Made by a program: the position numbers and the translations under genes. From the NCBI GenBank assembly GCA_029100885.1, contig JAQXPY010000147.1:1-51087 (forward strand): a stretch of DNA of 51,087 bases, in the 5' to 3' direction. Shown here piece after piece: positions 18,676 to 28,361 of the stretch. Origin of the DNA: Clostridiales bacterium. GTDB taxonomy: Bacteria > Bacillota > Clostridia > Lachnospirales > Lachnospiraceae. The notes under the pieces are model-generated. The model was not told where the DNA came from. It saw only the letters and a list, made by a program, of their open reading frames with translations, and did not search any database. Each line of letters begins with the position of its first letter. Position 1 is the stretch's first letter.

Positions 18676-19128
18676 TCAGAAGCCTGAATTAGGTACTTTG
18701 TTCTTCATGTAATCTTCAAGAATGATGGCTGCGGCTATGCGGTCGATGTATTGCTTGCGTCTGGAATGCTCTACCCGGGTCTCTTCAAGTATCTCGTCGG
18801 CGCTGACGGTGCTGAGCCTCTCATCCCACAGCTCCACCGGAATGTCCAGCCCCTCTGCCTCCAGCCTTCTCGCAAGCTCTCCGGCAAAGGTCTCTGTTTT
18901 TATCGCTCTTTCTCCCCTGCTGTCATCCATATTGAGTGGAAGTCCTATGACGATCCTTCCGACTTCATACTCTGCCGCAAGAGCGGCTATGCGTCTGAAG
19001 GAGGATCTGAGCCCGTTCTCCTTTTCTCTGACAATAGTCTCCAGTGGTGATGCAATTACATTTAACGGATCGCTGATCGCGACTCCTATGGTCTTTGAAC
19101 CAAAATCCAGTCCCATCAATCTCTTCAA
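18676..19128 (-). CDS. ruvX: Holliday junction resolvase RuvX/YqgF
   Basis: RLMGLDFGSKTIGVAISDPLNVIASPLETI, VIGLPLNMDDSRGERA, LWDERLSTVSADE. Confidence 0.95.
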   Translation of the reverse strand: MKRLMGLDFGSKTIGVAISDPLNVIASPLETIVREKENGLRSSFRRIAALAAEYEVGRIVIGLPLNMDDSRGERAIKTETFAGELARRLEAEGLDIPVELWDERLSTVSADEILEETRVEHSRRKQYIDRIAAAIILEDYMKNKVPNSGF

Positions 19129-19212
19129 GGTGATTCTCCGTTGTTCAGAATATAGTGTGACTAATCATCTCCCGGCAGACAGCATCCGGTGATAGATGGT
19201 TGCAATATAACA

Positions 19213-19235
19213 CAAAAAAGCCGTTAAAAAACGGC
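19213..19235 (-). terminator. intrinsic terminator downstream of ireB
   Basis: Minus strand GCCGTT-TTTT-AACGGC followed by TTTTTTG. Confidence 0.8.
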
Positions 19236-19301
19236 ACCTCAATATTCCGGTCGTTCCCGGCAGATAACAGGTCTTCAGAACTCGCAAGGCTTTATATAGA
19301 A

Positions 19302-19326
19302 GCAGACCGAAGCAGCTCCGGTCTGC
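19302..19326. repeat. inverted repeat immediately downstream of ireB
   Basis: GCAGACCG AAGCAGCTC CGGTCTGC, 8-bp perfect arms. Confidence 0.6.
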
Positions 19327-19334
19327 AGCTGACC

Positions 19335-19598
19335 TTATCTGAGTCTTGAATCCACATATGCAGCCATAAGTTCTTCAAGGATCTCGTCCCTTTCGACCTT
19401 CATGATAAGACTGCGTGCGTTTTTGTGGCTGGTGATGTATGTAGGATCCCCTGACATAATGTAGCCGACGATCTGATTGATCGGATCATAGCCCTTCTCG
19501 ACCAGTGCTCCGTATACATGCTTAAGAACATCTGCTGCATTCAGCTGTTCCGGTGTCTTGACCGGGGCGATCACCTGTGTATTTTCAATATTGCCCAT
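19335..19598 (-). CDS. ireB: IreB family regulatory phosphoprotein
   Basis: [59 protein letters not shown]. Confidence 0.93.
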   Translation of the reverse strand: MGNIENTQVIAPVKTPEQLNAADVLKHVYGALVEKGYDPINQIVGYIMSGDPTYITSHKNARSLIMKVERDEILEELMAAYVDSRLR

Positions 19599-19629
19599 GT
19601 TTCTGACCTCTTAAGTACTAATGTAGATT

Positions 19630-20952
19630 TTAAACTAAAAGCAAGGCCTCGTCTATAACATTTTCATGAATAATCTGTGAAGCTTTTCCCGATATTATCT
19701 CATTCTGATGAACTTCCGATGAAGGGCGAAGGCATCTGACATACTCCGGAGTAAAGCCGGTCTCATATGTTCTGCCGCCGATTGACACAAGCTCTTCACT
19801 GAGGAAACTTACTTCCTTTCCTATATAATACTGCCTGAAATCATGGGACATCCTGCCGCAGATCTCCATCAGTCTCTCACTGCGGGCGCTTTTCTGCGCA
19901 TCCGACAGCTGTCCGTCCATTCTGTCTGCAGGTGTTCCCCGCCTTCTCGAATATTTGAATATATGCGCCTCATAAAAGCCGATCCTTTCGGCAAAGGCAC
20001 ATGTGCTTTCAAACTGTGCCTCGGTCTCCCCCGGAAAGCCTACGATAATATCTGTTGTAATAGCCGGATGGTCAAAAGCTTTTCTGAGAATGCCGCACCT
20101 CTGTGCATATTCTTCAGCTGTGTAGTGCCTGTTCATTTTCTTCAGTATCTCATCGTTTCCCGACTGAAGAGACAGATGAAAATGAGGACACAGCTTCTTG
20201 TGTGAGGCAAGCTCTGCGGCAAACTCCTCGGTTATCAGCTTCGGCTCTAAGGACCCGAGTCTGACCCTTTTGATCCCGTCAAACTTCTCAATCTCAGAAA
20301 TAATGTCCAGAATACCGTTCCCCAGCGAGCTCAGATGGATACCTGTTATGACGATCTCGGCAGTCCTGCTTTCCGCAAGGAGTCCGACCTCCTTTGCGAT
20401 GTCCTCTAAAGGCCTTCTCTTAAGCGGACCTCTGACATAAGGAATGATGCAGTAGCTGCAGTACATGTTGCAGCCGTCCTGAACCTTAATAAATGCTCTC
20501 GAGTGTCCGTCAAGCTCGGTGATGAACGGATTATCCTGAAATTTTTCAGGTTTCAGCAGATCATTATCGCCGAATATGTTGATTCTTTCGTTTATAAGCT
20601 CAACTATTTTGTTTTTATCCTTGTTTGAGACAGCCACATCGATAACTCTGTCACTGATCAGCTCTTCCAGTCTTTCGTTTTTAACCGCATCATCCACATA
20701 GCAGCCTGCAGCGACTATCAGTGCATCAGGATTCAGCCTTCTGGCTCTGCGCAGCATCTGTCTGGATTTTCTGTCGGCAATATTCGTCACCGTACAGGTA
20801 TTTATCACGTAGACATCCGCTGTTTCTTCAAAACCGCATTCCGTAAGCCCTGCCGCCCGAAGCTTTTCCGCCATTGCGTCCGACTCATATGTATTGACCT
20901 TGCAGCCCAGAGTATGAATAGCAAATCTTATTCCCTTTTGCTTCAGCTGCAC
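19630..20952 (-). CDS. mtaB: tRNA (N6-threonylcarbamoyladenosine-37-C2)-methylthiotransferase
   Basis: HTLGCKVNTYESDAMAEKL, radical SAM CNMYCSYCIIPYVRGPLKRR, TDIIVGFPGETEAQF, FKYSRRRGTPADRM. Confidence 0.93.
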   Translation of the reverse strand: MQLKQKGIRFAIHTLGCKVNTYESDAMAEKLRAAGLTECGFEETADVYVINTCTVTNIADRKSRQMLRRARRLNPDALIVAAGCYVDDAVKNERLEELISDRVIDVAVSNKDKNKIVELINERINIFGDNDLLKPEKFQDNPFITELDGHSRAFIKVQDGCNMYCSYCIIPYVRGPLKRRPLEDIAKEVGLLAESRTAEIVITGIHLSSLGNGILDIISEIEKFDGIKRVRLGSLEPKLITEEFAAELASHKKLCPHFHLSLQSGNDEILKKMNRHYTAEEYAQRCGILRKAFDHPAITTDIIVGFPGETEAQFESTCAFAERIGFYEAHIFKYSRRRGTPADRMDGQLSDAQKSARSERLMEICGRMSHDFRQYYIGKEVSFLSEELVSIGGRTYETGFTPEYVRCLRPSSEVHQNEIISGKASQIIHENVIDEALLLV

Positions 20953-22124
20953 CAGATCACCTCTTCACCGGCTATTGCCTCATCGACCATGGCATCAATT
21001 ATTTCCGCAAGCTTCTGTTCCGACTTTCTGATCACGTTTACATTTGGCTTCGTTACAGGATGCTTGGCAACAAATATAGTGCAGCAGTCTTCATACGGCA
21101 GAATACTTGTCTCGAAAGTGCCGATCTTTTCCGACAGATCTATGATCTCCTGCTTGTCAAAGCCGATCACAGGTCTGTATACCGGCAGCTCACAGACCTC
21201 ATCTGTGGTTCTGAGCGAAAACATAGTCTGGGAAGCTACCTGACCTATTGATTCACCGGTAATGAGTCCTATGCAGTCATTCGCCGCAGCAAGCTTTTCC
21301 GCTATCCTCATCATATATCTGCGCATAATGATGGTGAGCTCATCATGAGGACACTTTTCATATATTGCGAGCTGAATATCCGTAAAATTCACCACATGCA
21401 GCCTGATGGCTCCCGCGTAGGCAGCCACCTCTTTAGCAAGGTCGACCACCTTCTGCTTTGCCCTCTCCGATGTATAAGGCGGAGCATGGAAATAGACAGC
21501 CTCGATCATAACTCCGCGCTTTGCGATCATGTAGCCTGCCACCGGACTGTCAATTCCTCCGGAAAGCAGCAGCATGGCCTTGCCGTTGGTTCCGATAGGC
21601 ATTCCTCCTGCACCCGGAATGACCTGGGTGAAAATATTGATCTTCTGTCTTATTTCAATGTAAATAATAAAATCCGGATCATGCACATCGACCCTGGAGC
21701 CCGGATATGCCGTCAGAACATCATATCCCACATCTGCATTTATTGTATCTGAGGTAACGGGATAATGCTTGTCCGCTCTTCTGGTACGTACCTTGAAGGA
21801 AAACTCCTGCTCCGGATGCTCCGACTTCACAAACTCCAGAACCCTCTGGCGAAGCTCCTCGTAGCCGCACTTTTCTATCTGCTTCATAGGGCAGATTCCT
21901 GTCACTCCGAATACATGCCTGAGTGCATCGACGGTGTCCTCATAATCGTAATCGGTCTTAGCGTTTACATATATACGGCCCTGTTCCTTCTGAACGGCAA
22001 ATTCTCCTTCGACCTTCTTAAGATGCTCCCTTATCTGATGCATCAGGGCATCCTCAAAGATATATCTGTTTTTTCCTTTCGTGCCGATCTCGGCATATTT
22101 GATCAAAAAACTCTGATACTGCAT
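20943..22124 (-). CDS. thiI: tRNA 4-thiouridine synthase ThiI (no C-terminal rhodanese domain)
   Basis: FLIKYAEIGTKGKNRYIFEDAL, LLLSGGIDSPVAGYMIAKRGV; 393 aa. Confidence 0.94.
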   Translation of the reverse strand: MQYQSFLIKYAEIGTKGKNRYIFEDALMHQIREHLKKVEGEFAVQKEQGRIYVNAKTDYDYEDTVDALRHVFGVTGICPMKQIEKCGYEELRQRVLEFVKSEHPEQEFSFKVRTRRADKHYPVTSDTINADVGYDVLTAYPGSRVDVHDPDFIIYIEIRQKINIFTQVIPGAGGMPIGTNGKAMLLLSGGIDSPVAGYMIAKRGVMIEAVYFHAPPYTSERAKQKVVDLAKEVAAYAGAIRLHVVNFTDIQLAIYEKCPHDELTIIMRRYMMRIAEKLAAANDCIGLITGESIGQVASQTMFSLRTTDEVCELPVYRPVIGFDKQEIIDLSEKIGTFETSILPYEDCCTIFVAKHPVTKPNVNVIRKSEQKLAEIIDAMVDEAIAGEEVIWCS

Positions 22125-22133
22125 ATTTTCCTC

Positions 22134-22541
22134 TTATTCTCCCAGTCCGAAAAGCTTTGTCAGCGGCTCGACAACATCCTTGAGATTCTTTATCGACCTG
22201 TTCAGGGCATCAATATTAAGTCCATCGATGCTCTTCAGAGTCGAATTTACCACCTCTTTGTTTTCCTCTACGAGATCATTGATACTATTGATCATATCTT
22301 CTATCTCCTTAAGAGAGGTATCCGCCTGCTCCAGCATTGAATTGGAATTCTCCACCAGAACATCTATCCTGTCGATTGTTTCTTCTGCCTTTGGAACAAC
22401 AGAACACACAAGAAACAGCATAAGTGCTGCAGCAATAAGACCTGAGGCTGCTGTAATAAGCAAAAATATCCCGTTTTTCCGCTGATTTCTGACTATCTCT
22501 CCCAGCAGCTCTTTTTCTGTCATATCTTCGATATTCTTCAT
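22134..22541 (-). CDS. small membrane-anchored coiled-coil protein of unknown function
   Basis: One TM (IFLLITAASGLIAAALMLFLVCSVV) followed by a heptad-like region; in register between thiI and pfk. Confidence 0.7.
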   Translation of the reverse strand: MKNIEDMTEKELLGEIVRNQRKNGIFLLITAASGLIAAALMLFLVCSVVPKAEETIDRIDVLVENSNSMLEQADTSLKEIEDMINSINDLVEENKEVVNSTLKSIDGLNIDALNRSIKNLKDVVEPLTKLFGLGE

Positions 22542-22556
22542 ATTCTTCCCTGTTCT

Positions 22557-23798
22557 TTAACAAAATACCTTGTTGTATGAGGTAAAATCCGGAAGTCCCT
22601 TCAGATACCTTGTCGGCGACTCTCCCTGAATCAGAGGAAGCGCATATTCAATAAAGCTGTCGGTCACATAATTTCCTTCTTCATTTATCCATTCCTTAGG
22701 GAAGGTTCTCTCATAATTGGCAGCCTTCTCCAAAGGCAGCAGAATAATATGGCTGTCATAGCCGCCGAAAGGATATCTGGCACACTCAAAGCCCACCATT
22801 CTGTCAGTGACTCCCTGAAGCATATTTTCGACAGCTGCATTTCCGGCCATGTATGCCTCGCTTACGTCTCTTCCCGATGAGCAGTGGGCGGCGCATCTCT
22901 GAAGCAGACTGAACTCGATTCCCCTCGTCTTGTATCCTAAACGATCCCTGACCTCAGCCGCCAGATATGAGGCGAGTCCTCCCAGCTGAACATGTCCGAA
23001 GCCATCGGTAGAAGAGGTTCCCGATTCTGAAATAAAGCTGCCGTCCGCATAATGTATGCCCTCGGACACCGCCACGTTGCAATTGCCGTTCTTTTCAAAG
23101 CATACCCGTATGTCCTCAATAAATCTGTCCATGTCGAAATCAGTTTCGGGAAGATATATAAGATCCAGATAATGACCGTTGACATTTGACAGAGCCGCTG
23201 CGGCAGTGAGCCAGCCGGCATGTCTTCCCATACATTCGAATATAGTGACCGCGCCCTTGTTGTATACAGCCGCATCACAAGCGACCTCCATGATCGAAGT
23301 CGCAATATACTTTGCCGCAGAACCATACCCCGGACAATGATCCGTTCCGAACAGATCGTTATCTATTGTCTTCGGTACTCCCATGATCCTGCACTCATAT
23401 CCAACTGCCTTCATGTACTTGGATATCTTGTTGCAGGTATCCATGGAATCATTTCCGCCTATATAACAGAAATATCTGACATCATGCTTTTTGAATACAT
23501 TGAGAATAGCTCTGTAAGGGGTTTCATCCACCTCGGGATCCGGCATCTTGGTCCTGCAGGAGCCCAGAGCAGAAGCCGGTGTGAACAGGAACTTATCGAG
23601 CTCTGTCACTCCTGCCTCATCCATTATAAGCAGCCTGTCGCCGATCACTCCGTCTATTCCGTAATTTGCTCCGTATACCTTGGTAATGCTTTTGGACGCA
23701 AGCGCCGTGCGGATCACCCCCAGAGCACTTGCGTTTATGACCGGACTCGGTCCCCCTGACTGACCGACAATAAGCGAACCCCTGATCGCCTCTCCCAT
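22557..23798 (-). CDS. 6-phosphofructokinase, probably PPi-type
   Basis: LIVGQSGGPSPVINASALGVIRTAL, YIGGNDSMDTCNKIS, GVPKTIDNDLFGTDHCPGYGSAAKYI. Confidence 0.9.
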   Translation of the reverse strand: MGEAIRGSLIVGQSGGPSPVINASALGVIRTALASKSITKVYGANYGIDGVIGDRLLIMDEAGVTELDKFLFTPASALGSCRTKMPDPEVDETPYRAILNVFKKHDVRYFCYIGGNDSMDTCNKISKYMKAVGYECRIMGVPKTIDNDLFGTDHCPGYGSAAKYIATSIMEVACDAAVYNKGAVTIFECMGRHAGWLTAAAALSNVNGHYLDLIYLPETDFDMDRFIEDIRVCFEKNGNCNVAVSEGIHYADGSFISESGTSSTDGFGHVQLGGLASYLAAEVRDRLGYKTRGIEFSLLQRCAAHCSSGRDVSEAYMAGNAAVENMLQGVTDRMVGFECARYPFGGYDSHIILLPLEKAANYERTFPKEWINEEGNYVTDSFIEYALPLIQGESPTRYLKGLPDFTSYNKVFC

Positions 23799-23822
23799 TT
23801 CCTACTCCTCCGTATTTTATGC

Positions 23823-23894
23823 GCCCTTATAAGGGCAGAATATGCAGTTTCACAAACTGCGGCAAGGCTCTGAACAATACAGGCACCTTGCCGC
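23823..23894. repeat. three consecutive inverted repeats between fba and pfk
   Basis: GCCCTTATAAGGGC (23823-23836); GCAGTTT CAC AAACTGC (23844-23860); GCGGCAAGG...CCTTGCCGC (23859-23894). Confidence 0.85.
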
Positions 23895-23915
23895 AAAAGA
23901 AAAATCACATGTAGA

Positions 23916-24890
23916 TCAGGCTTTTCCAGCGCATCCGAGAACATTGATAAGCTTGTGGCGAACCAGCTCCTTGATGTTGGCTCTTGCAGGCTTCAGATAC
24001 TCTCTCGGATCGAACTTATCCGGATGCTCAGCCATGAACTGACGCAGAGTGCCTGTCATGGCAAGTCTGATATCGGAATCAATATTGATCTTGCATACCG
24101 CCATCCTTGCAGCCTCTCTCAGCTCCTCCTCAGGGATTCCTACCGCATCCGGCATTCTGCCTCCGTTTTCGTTGATCATCCTGACGTATTCCTGAGGAAC
24201 AGAGGAGGATCCGTGAAGTACGATAGGGAAGCCCGGAAGCCTGTCCGCAACATCCTTGAGAATATCAAAACGAAGAGGCGGCGGAACAAGTATGCCCTTC
24301 TCGTTTCGTGTACACTGCTCCGCTGTAAACTTGTATGCTCCGTGAGATGTTCCGATAGCGATCGCAAGGGAGTCGCAGCCTGTCCTCTCCACAAACTCCT
24401 GAACATCCTCGGCTCTTGTATAGGAGGAGTCTGCGGCGTCCACCTTTACATCATCCTCTACTCCCGCCAGGGTGCCCAGCTCTGCCTCGACAACAACTCC
24501 GTGAGCATGGGCATACTCCACTACTTTCTTTGTGATCTCTATATTCTTCTCAAAGCTCTCAGACGAGGCGTCGATCATTACGGAGGTAAATCCGCCGTCT
24601 ATGCATGATTTGCAGGTCTCAAAATCAGGACCGTGGTCAAGGTGCAGCGCAATAGGAATATCAGGGCATTCCAGCACTGCCGCTTCAACAAGCTTTACAA
24701 GATATGTATGGTTTGCATATGCTCTTGCGCCCTTGGAAACCTGAAGAATGACCGGAGCCTTCTCCTCGCGGCAGGCCTCGGTGATTCCCTGAACGATCTC
24801 CATATTATTTACATTGAAAGCGCCTACCGCATAACCCTCCTTGTATGCTTTGGCAAACATTTCCTTTGTGGTTACAAGTGCCATTGTCAA
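23916..24890 (-). CDS. fba: class II fructose-bisphosphate aldolase
   Basis: AYKEGYAVGAFNVNNMEIVQGI, PIALHLDHGPDFETCKSCIDGGFTSVMIDAS, PIVLHGSSSVP, KINIDSDIRLAMTGTLRQF. Confidence 0.94.
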   Translation of the reverse strand: MTMALVTTKEMFAKAYKEGYAVGAFNVNNMEIVQGITEACREEKAPVILQVSKGARAYANHTYLVKLVEAAVLECPDIPIALHLDHGPDFETCKSCIDGGFTSVMIDASSESFEKNIEITKKVVEYAHAHGVVVEAELGTLAGVEDDVKVDAADSSYTRAEDVQEFVERTGCDSLAIAIGTSHGAYKFTAEQCTRNEKGILVPPPLRFDILKDVADRLPGFPIVLHGSSSVPQEYVRMINENGGRMPDAVGIPEEELREAARMAVCKINIDSDIRLAMTGTLRQFMAEHPDKFDPREYLKPARANIKELVRHKLINVLGCAGKA

Positions 24891-25003
24891 ATCCCCCTGT
24901 TTTATTATTGCGGCTGTTCGTATTCCTGAAGGACGGTTTGCATATGCCGTCCGGATAATTCCCGCACAGTATTATTATAGCACACAATAACAGCTGTTTA
25001 AAA

Positions 25004-26161
25004 TCAATATCTTCTGAATCTTCTCAGAACCGGAAGCAGCTCCGTGATACAGTCCGCGGCAATGTCGGCTTCCTCCTCATTGTTATATATTCCGAAGGAA
25101 AACCTCAGTGTTGAATCCAGCAGATCCTTTCTGACGCCTATTGCCTTCAGTGTACCGCTGATGGCCGGATGATTTGAGGAGCAGGCTGAGCCGGAGGAAA
25201 CATAGATTCCTTTTTCCTCCAGTGCATGAAGCAGTACCTCGGCTCTCACGCCTTCAAAGGAAGCGCTGACGATATGAGGTGCCGAAAGCTCTCCCCTTTC
25301 CGAATTGACATATACTCCGTCCATGGCATTCAGCCTGTCTGTAAGTCTGTTCTTTATCCGGAGCATCCTTCCGATTATCTCATCATGCTCCCGTCTGTAA
25401 AGCTCGGCGGCAAGACCCGTTCCGGCAATACCCGGAACATTTTCGGTTCCGGATCTTCTGTCCTTTTGCTGACCTCCTCCGAATATCACGGGAGACACAT
25501 GGGCCTTTTCGTTTATGTACATAAAGCCTGCCCCCTTAGGACCGTGGAACTTGTGGGAGCTCACGGTGAGCATGTCCACATTTGCCTCCCTGGGTCTGAG
25601 GGTAAGCTTTCCGAAGGCCTGAATGGCATCTGTATGAAAATATGTTCTGGAATTTTTTTCCTTGATCAGCCTTCCTATCTCCGGGATATCCTCAACAGCA
25701 CCGATCTCATTGTTGACCCACATGGCGCTGACGAGAATAGTATCCGGTCTTATCGCGGCTATCAGTCCCTCTTTGTCGATATGACCCTTGCTGTCCGTTC
25801 CTATTATCGTTATATCACAGCCCATATCCTGAAGAAATTCCAGAGGCTTATACACAGCGGCATGCTCGATATTCGTACTGATAATATGTTTTCCATAGCC
25901 CTTTCTGGCAAGGAACGTGCCTATAACAGCGGTATTGTTGCCTTCGGTTCCTCCGGAATTAAACACGATCTCACCGGGCTTGACCTTGAGCGATGCCGCA
26001 ATCTGCTGCGCAGCGGTACGGATATGATTCTCAGCCTTCATTCCGATGATATGTCTGGCTGAAGGATTTCCGTAATCCTCTCCCATCACCCTGTCCATCA
26101 GCTCAATGACTTCAGGTCTTACTCTGGTAGTAGCAGCATTGTCAAAATATATTTCTCTCAT
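25004..26161 (-). CDS. cysteine desulfurase (NifS/IscS-like)
   Basis: IYFDNAATTRVRPEVIELM, NSGGTEGNNTAVIG, SSHKFHGPKGAGFMYI, SSGSACSS. Confidence 0.94.
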   Translation of the reverse strand: MREIYFDNAATTRVRPEVIELMDRVMGEDYGNPSARHIIGMKAENHIRTAAQQIAASLKVKPGEIVFNSGGTEGNNTAVIGTFLARKGYGKHIISTNIEHAAVYKPLEFLQDMGCDITIIGTDSKGHIDKEGLIAAIRPDTILVSAMWVNNEIGAVEDIPEIGRLIKEKNSRTYFHTDAIQAFGKLTLRPREANVDMLTVSSHKFHGPKGAGFMYINEKAHVSPVIFGGGQQKDRRSGTENVPGIAGTGLAAELYRREHDEIIGRMLRIKNRLTDRLNAMDGVYVNSERGELSAPHIVSASFEGVRAEVLLHALEEKGIYVSSGSACSSNHPAISGTLKAIGVRKDLLDSTLRFSFGIYNNEEEADIAADCITELLPVLRRFRRY

Positions 26162-26222
26162 CGTTTCTTCCTGCAGGTAAGACAGCTATTGTATCATTAA
26201 TAGTATCGTTGACCGTATCCTA

Positions 26223-27014
26223 TCAGTCATTATCCGCATCAAAATTCATTTCCCGGGCTATTTCCAGCCTGATCATTATCAGACTGAGAATCGCCACCGC
26301 AGCAGTCTCAACTCTCAGAATACGCTTTCCGAGAGATATCGGAACCACTCCGTGCCTTGAAGCCATAGCCGCCTCCAGGGGATCGAAGCCTCCCTCCGGA
26401 CCTATTATGACACCGATGCTTCGTCCGGGGAGAAAGCTGACTATTGCCTCGCAGGTTCCTGTAAGTCCCTTCTCTGCTTCATATGGAATAATGCTCACAT
26501 CACAGCCGCTGCACATTTCGACAGCGTCCCTGAAGTTCACCGGCTCATGCACCTGAGGAACCAGACTGCGCTTGGACTGTTTTGCGGCATTCCCGGCAAT
26601 GGCCTGCCAGCGTTTTACTCTTGAGGCTGCCTTTTTATCATCCAGCTTTACGACACAGTTTTTTGAGGCTACCGGAAAAATATCGCTTACCCCAAGCTCC
26701 ACTGCCTTCTGGATGATAAACTCCATCTTTTCGGACTTTGGAAGACACTGAAACAGCACGATCCTTGAAGGAAGCTCATGATTTTCTGAGCACACCTCTT
26801 CAACGGAAAGCCTGATATGACCGCTCTCAGCTCCCGCAGCTGCGCATATCTCTTCCACGGCACAAATATAATCCGTTCCCTCTGAATCGCTCACAATAAG
26901 CCTTTCCCCGACGGACAGTCTCAGCACTCTCACTGCGTGGTTGTAATCATTGCTGTCATTGATAATTATGCTTCCGGCAGCAACATTCCCCTTATCTACA
27001 AAAAAATGATGCAC
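26223..27014 (-). CDS. rsmE: 16S rRNA (uracil(1498)-N(3))-methyltransferase
   Basis: HHFFVDKGNVAAGSIIINDSNDYNHAVRVLRLSVGERLIVSD, VIIGPEGGFDPLEAAMA, SLGKRILRVETAAVAIL. Confidence 0.93.
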   Translation of the reverse strand: MHHFFVDKGNVAAGSIIINDSNDYNHAVRVLRLSVGERLIVSDSEGTDYICAVEEICAAAGAESGHIRLSVEEVCSENHELPSRIVLFQCLPKSEKMEFIIQKAVELGVSDIFPVASKNCVVKLDDKKAASRVKRWQAIAGNAAKQSKRSLVPQVHEPVNFRDAVEMCSGCDVSIIPYEAEKGLTGTCEAIVSFLPGRSIGVIIGPEGGFDPLEAAMASRHGVVPISLGKRILRVETAAVAILSLIMIRLEIAREMNFDADND

Positions 27015-27029
27015 GATAATTCCTCTTGA

Positions 27030-28313
27030 TCAAAATTCGTGAATAAATAATCCGCTGCGCAGCTTCGGCTCGAACCATGTGGACTTCGGCGGCATCAGCA
27101 TTCCAGCGTCCGCGACCCTGAACAGCTCGGCGATAGAGGTCGGATACATGGCAAATGCCACAGCCGGTCCCGCTTCGGTCACAGGCGCTCCGTCAACTCT
27201 TCTGACGAGCTCTCCGAGACCTCTGATGCCTCCCACAAAGCTGATCCTCGGATCTGTCCTTGGATCCTCAATGCCGAGAAGCTTTGACAGCACCTCCTCC
27301 TGAAGCACCGAAACATCCAGACTTCTTACAGGATCCGACGAGACCTTTTCTATGTACTCCGGCTTGACATGCAGCATGTAGCTTCTTCCGTTGAGATACA
27401 TGCCGATATCGTATTTCTTCTCAGGTCTTAATATCTCATCTGCTCTGCAGGCAAGGGCTGTGAGCTCCACATCAAATACCTGCTCCAAAGCCTCAAGAAA
27501 ATCACTTGTCTCCATACCGTTGAGATCCTTTACTATCCTGTTATAGTCCATGATCTCAAGCTGGTCATCCGGAAACAGAACAGAAAGGAAGTAGTTGAAC
27601 TCTGCCTCAGAACTGTAATTCTCTCCTGCTGCAGTCCTTCTCTTAAGAGCTACCTTTACAGCCGATGCAGCTCTGTGATGACCGTCGGCAATATATGTAC
27701 ACTCCAGTGCCCCGAATTCAGACTCCAGTGCAGATATGGCAGCATCATCGTCGATCACCCAGACCCTGTGTCTGATGCCGTCCTCCGAGGTAAAATCATT
27801 TACCGCTGTGCGGGACTGCTTCCAGCTTTCTACGATCGCGTCGATGCCGTCCCTTTTATGGTAGCTCAGACAGATCGGTCCGGTCTGGGCAGACATGTGA
27901 TCCACATGCTCGATCCTGTCGGTTTCCTTTTTCTGAACGGTATTTTCATGCTTTCTGCATACACCGTTAATATAATCGTCCACGGAGGAGAGGGCGGCTA
28001 TTCCTGTCTGGCTCCGACCGTTCATGGTCTCCTCATATATGTAATAGCATGCCTTCCCGTCGACCTCATATATTCCCTCGGCCTTCTGGGCTTCATATCT
28101 GTTTCTTGCTGCCTCGTACACGTCCTCAGCATACATATCATGATCGGCAGGAAACATGGTCTCCGGTCTGTCTATATTTAAAAAACTGAGTGGTCTTCCC
28201 TTTACCGCCTCCGCAGCCTCTTCTCTCGAATAAACATCATAAGGAAGCGCAGCCACCTCTGCCGCATACTTGTCTGCCGGTCTAACCGCTCTGAAAGGTC
28301 TAACAACTGCCAT
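27030..28313 (-). CDS. DUF1015 family protein
   Basis: VRPFRAVRPADKYAAEVAALPYDVYSREEA, YIADGHHRAASAVKV, FNYFLSVLFPDDQLEIMDYNRIVKDL. Confidence 0.92.
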   Translation of the reverse strand: MAVVRPFRAVRPADKYAAEVAALPYDVYSREEAAEAVKGRPLSFLNIDRPETMFPADHDMYAEDVYEAARNRYEAQKAEGIYEVDGKACYYIYEETMNGRSQTGIAALSSVDDYINGVCRKHENTVQKKETDRIEHVDHMSAQTGPICLSYHKRDGIDAIVESWKQSRTAVNDFTSEDGIRHRVWVIDDDAAISALESEFGALECTYIADGHHRAASAVKVALKRRTAAGENYSSEAEFNYFLSVLFPDDQLEIMDYNRIVKDLNGMETSDFLEALEQVFDVELTALACRADEILRPEKKYDIGMYLNGRSYMLHVKPEYIEKVSSDPVRSLDVSVLQEEVLSKLLGIEDPRTDPRISFVGGIRGLGELVRRVDGAPVTEAGPAVAFAMYPTSIAELFRVADAGMLMPPKSTWFEPKLRSGLFIHEF

Positions 28314-28361
28314 GATCAGCTCCTCCTGCCTTAATTATTTCGTTTTTCTCTGTTTCTGTAT

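Noticed and set aside
25226-26062. 278-aa plus-strand ORF antisense to the cysteine desulfurase gene
   Set aside because: Shadow ORF; no plausible domain.
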